A program made the translations under genes and the position numbers. A stretch of 64,000 nucleotides of DNA. Origin: Klebsiella michiganensis. GTDB taxonomy: Bacteria > Pseudomonadota > Gammaproteobacteria > Enterobacterales > Enterobacteriaceae. The notes below the pieces were generated by a model. The model saw nothing but the letters and a program-made list of their open reading frames with translations, did no database searches and was not told the origin of the DNA. Of the stretch, positions 36,995 through 44,654 are shown piece after piece (the stretch's first letter is position 1; every line of letters begins with the position of its first letter). The stretch lies in contig CP011077.1 of the NCBI GenBank assembly GCA_000963575.1, positions 1 to 64,000 of the forward strand. Direction: 5' to 3'.

Positions 36995-37858
36995 CTATTC
37001 GATGTTCTGAATCTGCTCGCGCATCTGCTCGATCAGCACTTTCAGCTCGATAGCTGAATTGGTCACGTCGGCATTGATAGACTTAGAGGCCAGCGTATTC
37101 GACTCGCGGTTAAACTCCTGCATCATAAAGTCGAGGCGGCGGCCCACGGCTTCTTTCTTTTTCAGGATGTTGTAAGTCTCTTTGACGTGGGCTTCCAGGC
37201 GGTCCAGCTCTTCCGCTACGTCAATGCGCTGTGCCATCAGCACCAATTCTTGTTCAAGGCGGTTGTTCTCAAGCTGAACTTCGGCTTCTTCCAGCTTGTT
37301 AACCAGGCGCTCGCGCTGCCATTTCACAACTTCTGGCATTTGAGCGCGGACTTTAACCACCTCGGTGCTAACGCCTTCCAGACGTTGTTCAATCAGCGCT
37401 TTCAGCGCCTGACCTTCGGTTTCGCGGGCAACAATAAAATCATCCAGCGCGCCATCGAGAGCGGAAAGAATTTCAGCGGTAATGGCATCAAGATCTTGCT
37501 CCTGAGCTGCCATCACGCCTGGCCAGCGAAGAATATCAACCGGGTTGATTTCACCTTCATCGCTTTGCATTTTGACCCAGTTAGCGGCTTCAACCAGTTG
37601 CTTAGCCAGTTTTTCGTTAAGGATCAGCGACCCTTGCGCTCGAGCATCAGGTTCAAAGCGCAGGTTGCACTCAATTTTGCCGCGTGTGAGGCGGTTGCGA
37701 ATGCGCTCACGAGCTACGGGTTCAAGACTACGGAACTGTTCCGGCATGCGGATATACGTTTCGAGATAGCGCTGGTTTACCGAGCGTAATTCCCAGGAGG
37801 CAGAGCCCCATTCACCTTTTACTTCACGCCGGGCGTAGGCGGTCATACTGCGGATCAT
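36995..37858 (-). CDS. yicC: YicC, endoribonuclease family protein
   Basis: A 287-residue protein of E. coli length with an N-terminal YicC domain (about 1-155) and a C-terminal DUF1732 domain (about 205-287, with GRRLDFMMQEFNRE). E. coli YicC has been described as a ribonuclease that promotes decay of the sRNA RyhB, and family structures show an RNase fold. The N-terminus MIRSMTAYARRE is the family signature. Divergent from rph with 125 bases between starts. Confidence 0.96.
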   Translation of the reverse strand: MIRSMTAYARREVKGEWGSASWELRSVNQRYLETYIRMPEQFRSLEPVARERIRNRLTRGKIECNLRFEPDARAQGSLILNEKLAKQLVEAANWVKMQSDEGEINPVDILRWPGVMAAQEQDLDAITAEILSALDGALDDFIVARETEGQALKALIEQRLEGVSTEVVKVRAQMPEVVKWQRERLVNKLEEAEVQLENNRLEQELVLMAQRIDVAEELDRLEAHVKETYNILKKKEAVGRRLDFMMQEFNRESNTLASKSINADVTNSAIELKVLIEQMREQIQNIE

Positions 37859-37983
37859 AGTACGTACCCGTTTTCAGCTAATGTATGGGGGGATTATAGC
37901 CATCAGGGGTCTTGCAGGATAGGAATAAGCGCCTGAAGTCCGTATAATGCGCAGCCACATTCGTTTTAGCCGGAGAGAAGCCC

Positions 37984-38700
37984 ATGCGTCCATCAGGTCG
38001 TAGCGCCGAACAAGTGCGCCCAGTTACCCTGACCCGTCATTACACTAAACACGCTGAAGGCTCCGTGCTTGTCGAGTTCGGTGATACCAAAGTGCTGTGC
38101 ACTGCGACCCTTGAAGAAGGCGTACCTCGCTTTCTGAAAGGCCAGGGCCAGGGATGGATCACCGCTGAATACGGCATGCTGCCGCGTGCAACCCATAGCC
38201 GCAATGCCCGTGAAGCGGCAAAAGGCAAACAAGGGGGCCGTACTCTCGAGATTCAACGTCTTATCGCCCGCTCATTACGCGCGGCGGTGGATTTAAAAGC
38301 ATTAGGTGAATTTACCATCACCCTGGACTGCGACGTTCTGCAGGCCGATGGCGGTACCCGTACGGCTTCTATCACCGGTGCCTGCGTAGCGCTGGCCGAT
38401 GCGTTAAACGGTCTGGTCGCTTCTGGTAAACTGAAAACTAACCCAATGAAAGGGATGGTGGCGGCGGTTTCCGTTGGTATCGTCAACGGTGAAGCTCTCT
38501 GCGACCTGGAATATGTCGAAGACTCGGCAGCCGAAACCGATATGAATGTTGTCATGATGGAAGACGGGCGCATGATTGAGGTGCAGGGCACCGCGGAAGG
38601 CGAGCCGTTCTCCCACGAAGAGCTACTGGCGCTGCTGGCGCTGGCTCGAGGGGGAATTGATTCCATCATCGCGTCGCAGAAGGCGGCGTTAGAAAATTAA
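37984..38700 (+). CDS. rph: RNase PH
   Basis: A 238-residue phosphorolytic 3'-5' exoribonuclease that trims tRNA 3' ends. It is full length and has no frameshift, unlike the rph-1 allele of E. coli K-12. The phosphate-binding residues lie in the GGTRTASITGA block near 121-131. Its stop codon is six bases before the pyrE attenuator hairpin, the spacing needed for translation of rph to couple to pyrE expression. Confidence 0.97.
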   Translation: MRPSGRSAEQVRPVTLTRHYTKHAEGSVLVEFGDTKVLCTATLEEGVPRFLKGQGQGWITAEYGMLPRATHSRNAREAAKGKQGGRTLEIQRLIARSLRAAVDLKALGEFTITLDCDVLQADGGTRTASITGACVALADALNGLVASGKLKTNPMKGMVAAVSVGIVNGEALCDLEYVEDSAAETDMNVVMMEDGRMIEVQGTAEGEPFSHEELLALLALARGGIDSIIASQKAALEN

Positions 38701-38706
38701 TTTTTT

Positions 38707-38733
38707 AAAAGCGACTGAGAAGTCGCTTTTTTT
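38707..38733 (+). promoter_or_regulatory. pyrE attenuator
   Basis: A stem AAAAGCGACT/AGTCGCTTTT plus T-run directly follows rph and precedes pyrE. In E. coli, UTP shortage slows RNA polymerase in the U-rich leader so the rph-translating ribosome prevents hairpin formation and pyrE is expressed. All elements are intact here, including TTTTTT just before the stem. Confidence 0.88.
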
Positions 38734-38765
38734 ATGTCCGTGTCACAATGCTAAGGAGCAAATCC

Positions 38766-39407
38766 ATGAAACCGTATCAGCGCCAGTTTATTGAGTTTGC
38801 GCTTAACAAACAGGTACTCAAGTTTGGCGAGTTCACGCTGAAATCCGGGCGTACCAGCCCCTATTTCTTCAACGCCGGGCTGTTTAATACCGGGCGCGAT
38901 CTGGCGTTATTAGGGCGTTTCTATGCTGCCGCGCTGATGGATGCCGGTATCGATTTTGACCTGCTCTTTGGCCCGGCCTATAAAGGCATTCCTATCGCGA
39001 CAACGACTGCGGTGGCGCTGGCTGAGCACCATGAGCGCGATGTGCCTTACTGCTTTAACCGCAAAGAGGCAAAAGATCATGGCGAAGGCGGTAATCTGGT
39101 GGGCAGTGCGCTTCAGGGCCGCGTTATGCTGGTGGACGACGTGATAACCGCCGGGACCGCTATTCGTGAGTCAATGGAGATTATTGCCGCGAACGGTGCG
39201 AGCCTGGCAGGGGTTCTTATTTCTCTCGACCGGCAGGAGCGTGGCCGTGCGGATATCTCCGCCATTCAGGAAGTTGAGCGCGATTATCAGTGCAAAGTCA
39301 TCTCGATCATCACGCTTAAAGACCTGATTTCTTATCTGGAAGAAAAGCCAGAAATGGCCGACAAGCTGGCGGCGGTGCGTCAATATCGCGAAGAGTTTGG
39401 CGTATAA
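38766..39407 (+). CDS. pyrE: orotate phosphoribosyltransferase
   Basis: A 213-residue enzyme making orotidine 5'-phosphate from orotate and PRPP in pyrimidine synthesis. The PRPP loop VMLVDDVITAGTA is at 120-132 and the catalytic loop lysine lies in FNRKEAKDHGEGG (98-109). ATG at 38766 follows TAAGGAG; six codons upstream in frame are rejected. Second gene of rph-pyrE under attenuation control. Confidence 0.98.
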   Translation: MKPYQRQFIEFALNKQVLKFGEFTLKSGRTSPYFFNAGLFNTGRDLALLGRFYAAALMDAGIDFDLLFGPAYKGIPIATTTAVALAEHHERDVPYCFNRKEAKDHGEGGNLVGSALQGRVMLVDDVITAGTAIRESMEIIAANGASLAGVLISLDRQERGRADISAIQEVERDYQCKVISIITLKDLISYLEEKPEMADKLAAVRQYREEFGV

Positions 39408-39417
39408 ATCCGGCAGT

Positions 39418-39441
39418 AAAAAGGGCCTGCCGGCCCTTTTT
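39418..39441. terminator. bidirectional terminator between pyrE and slmA
   Basis: AAAAAGGGCC-TGCC-GGCCCTTTTTAC, with A-run and T-run on either side, lies between convergent pyrE and slmA. The slmA stop is just two bases away. Confidence 0.85.
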
Positions 39442-39442
39442 A

Positions 39443-40039
39443 CTAGTAAAGCTGAGCGGCAATCAGCGGCCAGCGGGTATCAAAATCATCCGTGGGCAGA
39501 TAGCGGAAATCACTTCTCACAAATCGAGACAGCATTCCTTCACAGAAAGCCAGCAGCTGGCTCGCCAACAGGGCCTCATCGGTGCTAAACCCTTCGCCTT
39601 CGCGCATTTTCTTTTCACGCATAACCTGGCGCAGTTGAACCTCAATGCGTTCAAAAAGCTGGTTGATACGATCCTGCAGACGGTCCTGTTCAAACATCAG
39701 CGCGTGACCGGTGAGAATGCGCGTCAGGCCCGGATTCCGTTCACCAAAACCCAATACCAAAAGCACGATCAACCGCAGGCGAGCCAGGGTGTCTTTTTCA
39801 TCTTTCAGAATCAGGTTGATACGAGTTATCAGGCTATCTTCGATAAACTCAATCAGGCTATCGAACATTTTCATTTTGCTGGGAAAATGCCGATAAAGTG
39901 CGGCTTCCGACACGCCTACGGTTGCTGCCAGTTTAGCGGTCGTAATGCGTTGGCTGCCGTCGCTGGATTCGAGCATTTGGGCCAGAGACTGAAGTATTTC
40001 CTCGCGACGATTCCTTTTCGCGGTCTGTTTTTCTGCCAT
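39443..40039 (-). CDS. slmA: SlmA, nucleoid occlusion factor
   Basis: A 198-residue TetR-family DNA-binding protein, the E. coli length. The N-terminal helix-turn-helix (about 10-55, TTAKLAATVGVSEAALYRHFPSK) binds specific chromosomal sites. The C-terminal helical domain dimerises and blocks FtsZ ring formation over the nucleoid. Downstream of dut on the same strand, 120 bases apart, as in E. coli. Confidence 0.97.
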   Translation of the reverse strand: MAEKQTAKRNRREEILQSLAQMLESSDGSQRITTAKLAATVGVSEAALYRHFPSKMKMFDSLIEFIEDSLITRINLILKDEKDTLARLRLIVLLVLGFGERNPGLTRILTGHALMFEQDRLQDRINQLFERIEVQLRQVMREKKMREGEGFSTDEALLASQLLAFCEGMLSRFVRSDFRYLPTDDFDTRWPLIAAQLY

Positions 40040-40159
40040 GTTCTAAAATACCCCTGAAAAATACCTTGTCAGGTAAGCACCGAACCGCGCCCGCAAACGC
40101 CTGGTTTGCGGTCTGTTTTAACGTTATCTGCGCGGTAGGGTTACGTTGATAAAACGGTA

Positions 40160-40615
40160 TTACTGGCGGCCTGAATGGCCAAAGCCGCCTTCGCCACGGT
40201 CGCTGGCGTCAAAATCTTCGACCAGGTTAAATTCGGCCTGCACAACAGGCACAAAGACCATCTGTGCAATGCGTTCACCAGGCTGAATAGTGAAGCTGTC
40301 CTGGCCGCGGTTCCACACAGAAACCATCAACTGACCTTGATAATCGGAGTCAATCAGCCCCACCAGGTTACCCAGCACAACGCCGTGTTTGTGGCCCAGA
40401 CCGGAGCGAGGCAGGATGACCGCGGCCAGGGAGGCGTCAGCAATGTGAATAGCCAGGCCGGTTGGCAGCAGCGTGGTTGCACCAGGTGCAAGTTCTACGG
40501 CGTCATCCAGGCAAGCGCGCAGGTCAAGACCGGCAGAGCCGGAGGTGGCGTAAGTTGGTAATGGGAATTGCTGACCAACTCGCGGGTCCAGAATTTTAAC
40601 GTCGATTTTTTTCAT
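40160..40615 (-). CDS. dut: dUTP diphosphatase
   Basis: A 151-residue trimeric dUTPase. The five conserved motifs are visible: SGSAGLDLRA, PRSGLGHKHGV, GNLVGLIDSDYQGQL, GERIAQMVFVPV and the C-terminal RGEGGFGHSGR arm. It hydrolyses dUTP to dUMP, keeping uracil out of DNA and feeding thymidylate synthesis. The start is MKKIDVKI; another ATG lies immediately before it (40618). It overlaps the coaBC end by 20 bases, so translational coupling is likely. Confidence 0.97.
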   Translation of the reverse strand: MKKIDVKILDPRVGQQFPLPTYATSGSAGLDLRACLDDAVELAPGATTLLPTGLAIHIADASLAAVILPRSGLGHKHGVVLGNLVGLIDSDYQGQLMVSVWNRGQDSFTIQPGERIAQMVFVPVVQAEFNLVEDFDASDRGEGGFGHSGRQ

Positions 40616-41810
40616 CATAGCGGGTAACGATCTCGTCCAGTAAAAGGTGGCCAAGGAGTGCTTTACGCTCAAGCGGTAAGACTTTGTCTCCCTCCTGCCA
40701 GAAAAGGTGCAATGCGTTATTGTCGCTATTAAAGCCCTGATTATTCTGAGATACGTCATTGGCGCAGATCAGATCCAGGTTTTTAGCGGCACGCTTTTTC
40801 CGGGCGTATTCTTCCACATTATTTGTTTCGGCGGCAAACCCTACGACATAGGGACGTCCTTCTGAAAGTGCCGCCACTCCCGCAACAACATCCGGGTTTT
40901 TGACCATTTTTATCGTAATTTCATCGCCTTGCTTTTTAATTTTCTCGTCCGCAACCACGGCTGCTCGATAGTCGGCAACGGCGGCACAGCCAATGAATAT
41001 ATGCTGCCCGACGGCGCGTTTTTGGACCGCCTCATTCATTTCCAGTGCTGTAGTGACGTCAATACGGTTAACCCATGCCGGAGTAGGCAGATTTACCGGG
41101 CCTGAAATCAGGGTGACGTTGGCCCCGCGAGCTGCCGCTGCTGCAGCGATAGCAAACCCCATTTTTCCCGAGCTGTCGTTAGTAATGTATCTGACGGGAT
41201 CCAGGCGTTCGCGAGTTGGGCCGGCGGTAATCATGACGTTCAGATGTTGCAGATCTTTGACTACGGAGAAATGTTCAACGGCCATATCAACCAGCGTTAG
41301 CGGATCCAACATCCGGCCCGGTCCAATATCGCCACAGGCCTGGCTCCCGCTATCCGGGCCCCAAATCAAAAGACCCCGGGCGCTTAGCACGCCCAGATTA
41401 TGTTGGGTGGCCGCCGCGCGGAACATTTGTTGGTTCATTGCCGGAACAACGGCAACCGGAGCGGGGGTTGCCAGGCAGATAGTGCTGACCAGGTCGTTTG
41501 CCATTCCAGCAGCCACGCGGGCGATCAGGTCTGCCGTTGCGGGTGCCAGTATCACTAAATCTGCCCATTTGCCGAGTTCGATGTGGCCCATGGCAGCTTC
41601 TGCCGCGGGATCTAGCAAACTGTCGGACACCGGATAACCGGACACTGCCTGTAAACTTAGTGGCGTGATGAAGGCCTTCGCCGCCTCGGTCATTACCACT
41701 CGTACATCCGCTCCGCGATCGCGCAGACGACGAACCAGCTCAGGTGTTTTATAGGCAGCAATACCGCCGCTGACACCAAGAACAATTTTCTTGCCGGAAA
41801 GTCCCATCAT
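40596..41810 (-). CDS. coaBC: CoaBC (Dfp), phosphopantothenoylcysteine synthetase/decarboxylase
   Basis: A 404-residue bifunctional enzyme of coenzyme A synthesis. The N-terminal FMN flavoprotein decarboxylase (CoaC, about 1-190) has GGIAAYK, the catalytic histidine in MGHIELGKWAD and the PAMNQQM motif with ACGDIGPGRM. The C-terminal CTP-dependent ligase (CoaB) has MITAGPTRE and the KMVKNPDVVAG block. Two adjacent ATGs (41810, 41807) are possible starts; the first has the better spacing from CGGAT. A three-residue deletion relative to E. coli lies at KKQGDE. The frame extends 44 codons upstream without support. Confidence 0.96.
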   Translation of the reverse strand: MMGLSGKKIVLGVSGGIAAYKTPELVRRLRDRGADVRVVMTEAAKAFITPLSLQAVSGYPVSDSLLDPAAEAAMGHIELGKWADLVILAPATADLIARVAAGMANDLVSTICLATPAPVAVVPAMNQQMFRAAATQHNLGVLSARGLLIWGPDSGSQACGDIGPGRMLDPLTLVDMAVEHFSVVKDLQHLNVMITAGPTRERLDPVRYITNDSSGKMGFAIAAAAAARGANVTLISGPVNLPTPAWVNRIDVTTALEMNEAVQKRAVGQHIFIGCAAVADYRAAVVADEKIKKQGDEITIKMVKNPDVVAGVAALSEGRPYVVGFAAETNNVEEYARKKRAAKNLDLICANDVSQNNQGFNSDNNALHLFWQEGDKVLPLERKALLGHLLLDEIVTRYDEKNRR

Positions 41811-41971
41811 GATTTTTATCCGTTGGAGGTCACAGTCGAATCGCCATTTTATCACAATCCCTGACATGCGCCTTTTTGCAGTTTGCGAGGCGCTACGCAA
41901 GAGCAAAACCCGCTGGTCGCCTGACAAGAAAAAAGGCCGCATGATGAGGGTGATAACAGAAGGAGTATGTG

Positions 41972-42649
41972 ATGGACAGGGATCTTGAGATTGAAGAAGC
42001 GTATTTACCCAGGGAAAAACTGCTGCAATTTGGTGTCGGTTCTCTCACGGACACAGAACTGCTGGCACTCTTTCTGCGCACGGGCCACCAGGGGATGCAT
42101 GTTCTTGTTTTCGCCAATATGCTGTTGCGTAAGTTTGGTTCCCTGCACCGTTTGTTGTCGGCAGATTATTCCCATTTCAAAAAAGTGAAGGGGATTGGCG
42201 AAGCAAAATACACCCAACTAAACGCGATTGCCGAGCTGGCGAGGCGTTATTATTCATCTCAGGGCGTCAAAGAGCTCTCTTTGCTTACGCCCGAGAAAGT
42301 GCGGGAGTATGTTCAGAGTCAGCTGACGACCGAACAGCGTGAAATCTTTATGGTGCTGTTTTTGAATAACCAGCATCAGGTTATTAAATGTGAGCGTTTG
42401 TTCGCCGGCACGCTAAGCCACGTTGAAGTTCATCCGAGAGAAATTGTCCGCGAAGCGATGAAATGCAACGCCGGTGCCATTATACTGGCGCACAACCACC
42501 CGTCAGGTAAGGCCGAACCCAGTAAAGCAGACCGGGCTATTACGGAACGCATCGTGAAAGTTTGCCTGTTTATGGAAATTCGAGTGCTTGATCATCTGGT
42601 TATTGGTCACGGAGAATACGTTTCTTTCGCTGAACGAGGGTGGATTTAA
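41972..42649 (+). CDS. radC: RadC-family JAMM-domain protein
   Basis: A 225-residue RadC/YsdA-type protein. An N-terminal helix-hairpin-helix region (about 65-95, KVKGIGEAKYTQL) is followed by a JAB1/MPN-like metalloprotease domain with H174, H176 and D187 in HNHPSGKAEPSKAD. The old role in DNA repair was withdrawn; the function is unknown. ATG at 41972 has AAGGAG six bases away; a GTG one codon upstream is too close to that site. Divergent from coaBC. Confidence 0.94.
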   Translation: MDRDLEIEEAYLPREKLLQFGVGSLTDTELLALFLRTGHQGMHVLVFANMLLRKFGSLHRLLSADYSHFKKVKGIGEAKYTQLNAIAELARRYYSSQGVKELSLLTPEKVREYVQSQLTTEQREIFMVLFLNNQHQVIKCERLFAGTLSHVEVHPREIVREAMKCNAGAIILAHNHPSGKAEPSKADRAITERIVKVCLFMEIRVLDHLVIGHGEYVSFAERGWI

Positions 42650-42691
42650 GCCATCAGGCGCGATCCATAGGGATCTTTGTCTGTTCGGGAC

Positions 42692-42720
42692 TTGAGCACA
42701 TGCCTCACACAGCGTATACT
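42692..42720 (+). promoter_or_regulatory. sigma-70 promoter of rpmB-rpmG
   Basis: TTGAGC, a 17-base spacer, then TATACT is a near-consensus promoter. It is followed by a leader of about 135 bases with strong secondary structure before the rpmB ATG. Confidence 0.75.
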
Positions 42721-42754
42721 ACGCCACCTTTGAGAATCTCGGGTTTGGCATTAT

Positions 42755-42816
42755 GCGCCTGGCACTGTGGTTCACATTGAACCGCCAGGGACCAGGCTTG
42801 CAGCCTGACGAGGCGC
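42755..42816 (+). promoter_or_regulatory. structured 5' leader of rpmB, possible three-way junction
   Basis: Three helices nest exactly. GCGCCT (42755-42760) pairs with AGGCGC (42811-42816). Inside it, GTGGTTCA (42767-42774) pairs with TGAACCGC (42778-42785), and CAGGCT (42793-42798) pairs with AGCCTG (42802-42807). Leaders of ribosomal-protein operons often bind one of their products, so autoregulation by L28 or L33 is a reasonable hypothesis. This is seen by eye, not by energy folding. Confidence 0.5.
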
Positions 42817-42863
42817 CTAACCCTATACGAAGCTCGAGCTAATTTGATTTTTGGAGAATAGAC

Positions 42864-43100
42864 ATGTCCCGAGTCTGCCAAGTTACTGGCAAGCGTCCGG
42901 CGACCGGTAATAACCGTTCCCACGCACTGAACGCGACTAAACGCCGTTTCCTGCCGAACCTGCACTCTCACCGTTTCTGGGTTGAGAGCGAGAAGCGTTT
43001 TGTCACCCTGCGTGTATCTGCTAAAGGTATGCGTGTAATCGATAAGAAAGGCATCGATACAGTTCTGTCCGAACTGCGTGCCCGTGGCGAAAAGTACTAA
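42864..43100 (+). CDS. rpmB: 50S ribosomal protein L28
   Basis: A 78-residue basic r-protein, complete, starting MSRVCQVTGKRP. TTTTTGGAGAATAGAC supplies the ribosome site. It is codon-biased like highly expressed genes. Co-transcribed with rpmG 20 bases downstream. Confidence 0.99.
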   Translation: MSRVCQVTGKRPATGNNRSHALNATKRRFLPNLHSHRFWVESEKRFVTLRVSAKGMRVIDKKGIDTVLSELRARGEKY

Positions 43101-43120
43101 GTACTTAGAGGAAATAAATC

Positions 43121-43288
43121 ATGGCTAAAGGTATTCGTGAGAAAATCAAGCTGGTTTCTTCTGCTGGTACTGGTCACTTCTATACCACCACGAAGAACAA
43201 ACGTACTAAGCCGGAAAAACTGGAACTGAAAAAGTTCGATCCAGTTGTCCGTCAGCACGTTGTATACAAAGAAGCCAAAATTAAATAA
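43121..43288 (+). CDS. rpmG: 50S ribosomal protein L33
   Basis: A 55-residue r-protein: MAKGIREKIKLVSS... ending HVVYKEAKIK. The ribosome site AGAGGAAA is 9-10 bases before the ATG. It lacks the CXXC zinc pairs, so it is the zinc-independent (C-) form usual in enterics. A terminator follows. Confidence 0.99.
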   Translation: MAKGIREKIKLVSSAGTGHFYTTTKNKRTKPEKLELKKFDPVVRQHVVYKEAKIK

Positions 43289-43310
43289 TTCTGGTAACTT
43301 TGTTGAAGAA

Positions 43311-43334
43311 ACCCGGCTCAGGCCGGGTTTTTTT
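43311..43334 (+). terminator. rpmBG terminator
   Basis: ACCCGGC-TCAG-GCCGGGT plus a run of T, 22 bases after the rpmG stop and just ahead of mutM. Confidence 0.88.
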
Positions 43335-43356
43335 ATGTCTGCTTTTCGGAGGAGAG

Positions 43357-44166
43357 ATGCCTGAATTACCAGAGGTAGAAACCAGTCGACGCGGTATTGA
43401 GCCGCACCTGGTGGGTGAAACCATCTTGCATGCCGTGGTACGTAATGCCCGGCTGCGCTGGCCGGTTTCTGATGAAATACATGCCTTGAGCGATAAACCG
43501 GTGCTAAGCGTGCAGCGACGCGCAAAGTATTTGCTGCTGGAGCTTCCGGATGGCTGGATAATCATTCACTTGGGAATGTCCGGTAGTCTGAGGATCCTCG
43601 CGGAAGAGCTTCCCGCGGAAAAACACGATCATGTCGATCTGATCATGAGTAATGGTAAAGTCCTCCGCTATACCGATCCCCGCCGCTTTGGCGCCTGGCT
43701 ATGGGTCAAAGAGCTTGAAGGCAGCAACGTATTGGCACATCTTGGGCCAGAGCCGCTGAGTGAGGCATTCAGTGCAGAATACTTGCGCGAAAAATCTGCC
43801 AAAAAGAAAACGGCCATTAAGCCCTGGCTGATGGATAACAAATTGGTTGTGGGAGTGGGGAATATCTATGCCAGCGAATCTTTGTTCGCGGCGGGGATCC
43901 ATCCTGACCGCAGCGCGCAGTCGTTATCAAAAAAAGAGTCTGAAACCCTGGTTGCAGCGATCAAAGCGGTGTTGCAACGCTCAATAGAGCAAGGTGGAAC
44001 GACTTTAAAAGACTTCCTCCAGTCTGATGGTAAACCAGGCTATTTTGCTCAGGAGCTGCAGGTATATGGGCGAGAAGGAGAGCCTTGCCGTGTATGTGGT
44101 ACGCCAATTGTTGCCGCTAAGCACGCACAGCGTAGCACTTACTATTGCCGCCGCTGTCAGCGATAG
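43357..44166 (+). CDS. mutM: MutM (Fpg), formamidopyrimidine-DNA glycosylase
   Basis: A 269-residue base-excision glycosylase/AP lyase that removes 8-oxoguanine and formamidopyrimidines. Catalytic P2-E3 and K57 (RRAKYLL) are present, as is the helix-two-turn-helix and the C-terminal four-cysteine zinc finger (CRVC... CRRC). ATG at 43357 gives MPELPEVET after GGAGGAGAG; the 19 codons upstream overlap the rpmG terminator and are rejected. Its stop abuts the convergent coaD stop with no gap. Confidence 0.98.
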   Translation: MPELPEVETSRRGIEPHLVGETILHAVVRNARLRWPVSDEIHALSDKPVLSVQRRAKYLLLELPDGWIIIHLGMSGSLRILAEELPAEKHDHVDLIMSNGKVLRYTDPRRFGAWLWVKELEGSNVLAHLGPEPLSEAFSAEYLREKSAKKKTAIKPWLMDNKLVVGVGNIYASESLFAAGIHPDRSAQSLSKKESETLVAAIKAVLQRSIEQGGTTLKDFLQSDGKPGYFAQELQVYGREGEPCRVCGTPIVAAKHAQRSTYYCRRCQR

Positions 44167-44646
44167 CTATTTAAGCCTTTCGATAAGCGCTTTACAGACA
44201 TGTTCAGGCAGGAAGTGCGCGACGTCCCCGTGATGGCGTGCCACTTCTTTGACCAGGGAAGAAGAGACAAACGACCACTCTTTCGACGGCATCAGGAAGA
44301 CGCTTTCCAGTTCGGGCATGAGATGGCGATTCATATGTGCCAGCTGCATCTCATATTCAAAATCTGCCGCGGTACGTAGCCCACGCACCAGGACGTTTGC
44401 CTGCTGGTTGCGTGCAAAGCTTGCCATTAAATCGCTGAAGCCCAGAACCTGAACGTTAGGTAAATGTGCAATCGCCTGCTGTGCCAGCGCGACGCGTTCA
44501 TCCAGGGTGAACAAGGCGTTTTTGCTGGGGCTTGCCGCAATCGCAAGGATCACCTGGTCAAACATACTGGCTGCACGGGTAACGATATCAATATGACCGT
44601 TGGTGATAGGATCGAAAGTCCCCGGATAGATTGCCCGCTTTTGCAT
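44167..44646 (-). CDS. coaD: phosphopantetheine adenylyltransferase
   Basis: A 159-residue hexameric nucleotidyltransferase making dephospho-CoA from 4'-phosphopantetheine and ATP. The HxGH-type motif TNGH with H18 is in GTFDPITNGHID, and the second ATP motif is in EWSFVSSSLVKE. It follows waaA by eight bases in a waaA-coaD operon and is the second CoA-synthesis locus in the window after coaBC. Confidence 0.98.
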   Translation of the reverse strand: MQKRAIYPGTFDPITNGHIDIVTRAASMFDQVILAIAASPSKNALFTLDERVALAQQAIAHLPNVQVLGFSDLMASFARNQQANVLVRGLRTAADFEYEMQLAHMNRHLMPELESVFLMPSKEWSFVSSSLVKEVARHHGDVAHFLPEHVCKALIERLK

Positions 44647-44654
44647 ATCTGACC

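Noticed and set aside
42700..42780. A 26-codon ATG frame near the rpmB promoter as a leader peptide
   Set aside because: Its start codon lies upstream of the promoter -10 element, so it would not be in the rpmB mRNA.
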